Assembly (NCBI RefSeq): GCF_025917315.1
Contig: NZ_CP080627.1
Location: 2,666,001 to 2,730,000 of the forward strand
DNA length: 64,000 bases
Origin: Halomonas qaidamensis
Lineage (GTDB): Bacteria > Pseudomonadota > Gammaproteobacteria > Pseudomonadales > Halomonadaceae
Direction of reading: 5' to 3'
Numbering within the stretch: position 1 is the first letter of the stretch; the number at the start of each line of letters is the position of its first letter. Below, one piece after another: positions 62,880 through 64,000 of this stretch. The position numbers were made by a program, and so were the translations under genes. A model generated the notes under the pieces. That model did no database searches, was not told where the DNA came from, and saw only the letters and a list, made by a program, of their open reading frames with translations.

Positions 62880-63383
62880 ATGGACTGGAACCTTGCTTAT
62901 ACGTGGTTGGTGATTGCCCTGTTGCTAAGCTTGGCAGAACTAACCTCCGGCGCAATGCTACTGCTTGCGCTGGGGATCGCTGCGGCGCTGACCGCCGCGG
63001 TAACGGCGCTGGGGTTATCGCTACCTTGGCAGTTGCTCAGCATGGGGGTTTTCGCAGGCATTCTAGTACCCTTAGGCGTTATGGTAATTCGCCCGCGCTT
63101 TTCGCCAAAAGGCGTTGCCTATGGCACAACGGGTACCGGCGTTGAAAAAGACAACCAGTACAGAACGCTGATACGTGACTTTGACAGTGCAACCGGTATT
63201 AAGGTGAACGGTGACTTCTACCGTTTACGGGTGATCGAAAGCGGTGATACTGAGCTGCCGCCAGGAACCCAAGTGGTCTTTAAACGCTTTGAAGGTACAA
63301 CGGCCTTAGTGACGCTGACACCTTCAACAGACGCTACTTCCCAGGATGCAATTTCCAACGCAAGGAGCCATAAACATGAATAG
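62880..63383 (+). CDS. NfeD family membrane protein
   Basis: The 167-residue protein has two or three N-terminal hydrophobic segments (YTWLVIALLLSLAELTSGAMLLLALGIAAAL, LPWQLLSMGVFAGILVPLGVMV) and a small OB-fold C-domain (GIKVNGDFYRLRVIESGD, TQVVFKRFEGTTALV). This is the short NfeD type that partners stomatin-like proteins. Its stop overlaps the next start by 8 bases, so the two are translated together. Confidence 0.93.
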   Translation: MDWNLAYTWLVIALLLSLAELTSGAMLLLALGIAAALTAAVTALGLSLPWQLLSMGVFAGILVPLGVMVIRPRFSPKGVAYGTTGTGVEKDNQYRTLIRDFDSATGIKVNGDFYRLRVIESGDTELPPGTQVVFKRFEGTTALVTLTPSTDATSQDAISNARSHKHE

Positions 63384-64000
63384 CCTCATGGATTTCTCGA
63401 TTAGCCCAGGCCTGCTCATCAGCCTGATTATCGTCGTTATTGGCGTGCTCATCATCTCGAAAGGATTGGTCATTGTTCGCCAGTCAGAAGTGATGGTGAT
63501 CGAGCGTCTCGGTTCGTTTCATCGCGTACTTGAAAGCGGCATCAACATTATTATTCCGTTTATTGAGCAGCCGCGTGCGATCACAATGCTGCGCTATCGC
63601 AAGATGGGCGAAGACTACACAGCCATTACCAGCGATGAAATCCGTATTGACCGCCGTGAAACGGTCATGGACTTTCCTGGCCAGCCAGTTGTCACCACAG
63701 ATAACGTCACCGTGAGAATCAATGGTGCGCTCTACTACCAAATTATTGACCCTAAACGTGCCGTCTATGAAGTAGAAAATATGAGTCAAGCCGTCGAGGT
63801 GCTGGCAAAAACCACGCTTCGCTCAGTAGTCGGTAAGATGGAGCTAGATAAACTGTTTGAGTCCCGTGCTGAGGTGAACAATGAAATCCAGGCAGCAATG
63901 GAGGAGCCCGCGTCCAAATGGGGAGTCAAGATCTCCCGCGTAGAGGTGCAAGATATTGCCATGCCGGACGAGGTAGAAACCGCAATGCGCCTGCAAATGG
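63376..64000 (+). CDS. SPFH/stomatin-prohibitin family protein (QmcA-like), partial
   Basis: ATG 63376 follows AAGGAGCC. The gene is cut by the window end after about 208 residues. It has one N-terminal transmembrane segment (LLISLIIVVIGVLIISKGLVIV) and then the SPFH domain: QSEVMVIERLGSFHRVLESGIN, VTTDNVTVRINGALYYQIIDP, LAKTTLRSVVGKMELDKLFESR. Such proteins form large ring assemblies in membranes and affect membrane protein turnover. It is paired with the overlapping NfeD gene. Confidence 0.96.
   Translation, partial: MNSLMDFSISPGLLISLIIVVIGVLIISKGLVIVRQSEVMVIERLGSFHRVLESGINIIIPFIEQPRAITMLRYRKMGEDYTAITSDEIRIDRRETVMDFPGQPVVTTDNVTVRINGALYYQIIDPKRAVYEVENMSQAVEVLAKTTLRSVVGKMELDKLFESRAEVNNEIQAAMEEPASKWGVKISRVEVQDIAMPDEVETAMRLQM

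Overview
The window reads as a chromosomal stretch of a Gammaproteobacterium, most like the Halomonadaceae (Halomonas/Vreelandella). That call is an inference. It rests on the recC-recB-recD order, a divergent TrpI-type LysR regulator beside trpBA, a DUF3581 protein, a TRAP transporter, and acidic GC-rich proteins. No rRNA, tRNA, CRISPR array or complete insertion sequence was recognised.

Layout. (1) 1-7000: the tail of recC, then a RelE-type toxin-antitoxin pair sitting between recC and recB, then recB and recD. recD carries two REP-like palindromes inside its reading frame. (2) 7000-14050: an accessory region. It holds a small zinc-ribbon protein, a HEPN-like protein, a GHKL ATP-binding protein and a retron-type reverse transcriptase fused to a trypsin-like protease. 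These AT-rich minus-strand genes are separated by attC-like or palindromic sites and degenerate 18-base repeats. The region continues with a DUF427 gene, a 149-bp tandem repeat, a truncated XRE regulator, phnA/yjdM and a collapsed higBA pair. (3) 14300-28700: housekeeping and stress genes: a zinc metallopeptidase, a DapA-like aldolase, a molybdenum-carrier-like protein, trpBA with trpI, a GST/MFS pair with a LysR regulator, a secreted glycerophosphodiesterase, a nitroreductase and a methyltransferase. (4) 28700-43600: an aldehyde reductase with a divergent AraC regulator, small conserved proteins, DJ-1, arfB, a proline-racemase-like enzyme with a quinone oxidoreductase, NnrU, CorA, a TPP-riboswitch-controlled symporter, an AhpD-like protein and mmsA. 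(5) 43800-54600: a second zinc metallopeptidase and a two-armed locus of circularly permuted ATP-grasp, alpha-E and transglutaminase proteins, each domain type present twice. (6) 54570-64000: a TRAP transporter, DUF3581, an AsmA/YdbH-like envelope protein, a TRIC-type channel, a His-rich DUF305 protein, and an NfeD/SPFH pair cut by the window end.

The two strongest leads are these. One is the retron-like RT-protease gene, with its ATPase and HEPN neighbours, directly downstream of recBCD, which other retrons are known to monitor. The other is the duplicated ATP-grasp/alpha-E/transglutaminase locus, predicted to make or edit an unknown peptide. Toxin-antitoxin modules at three stages of decay (intact, truncated, fused) show repeated turnover around recBCD.
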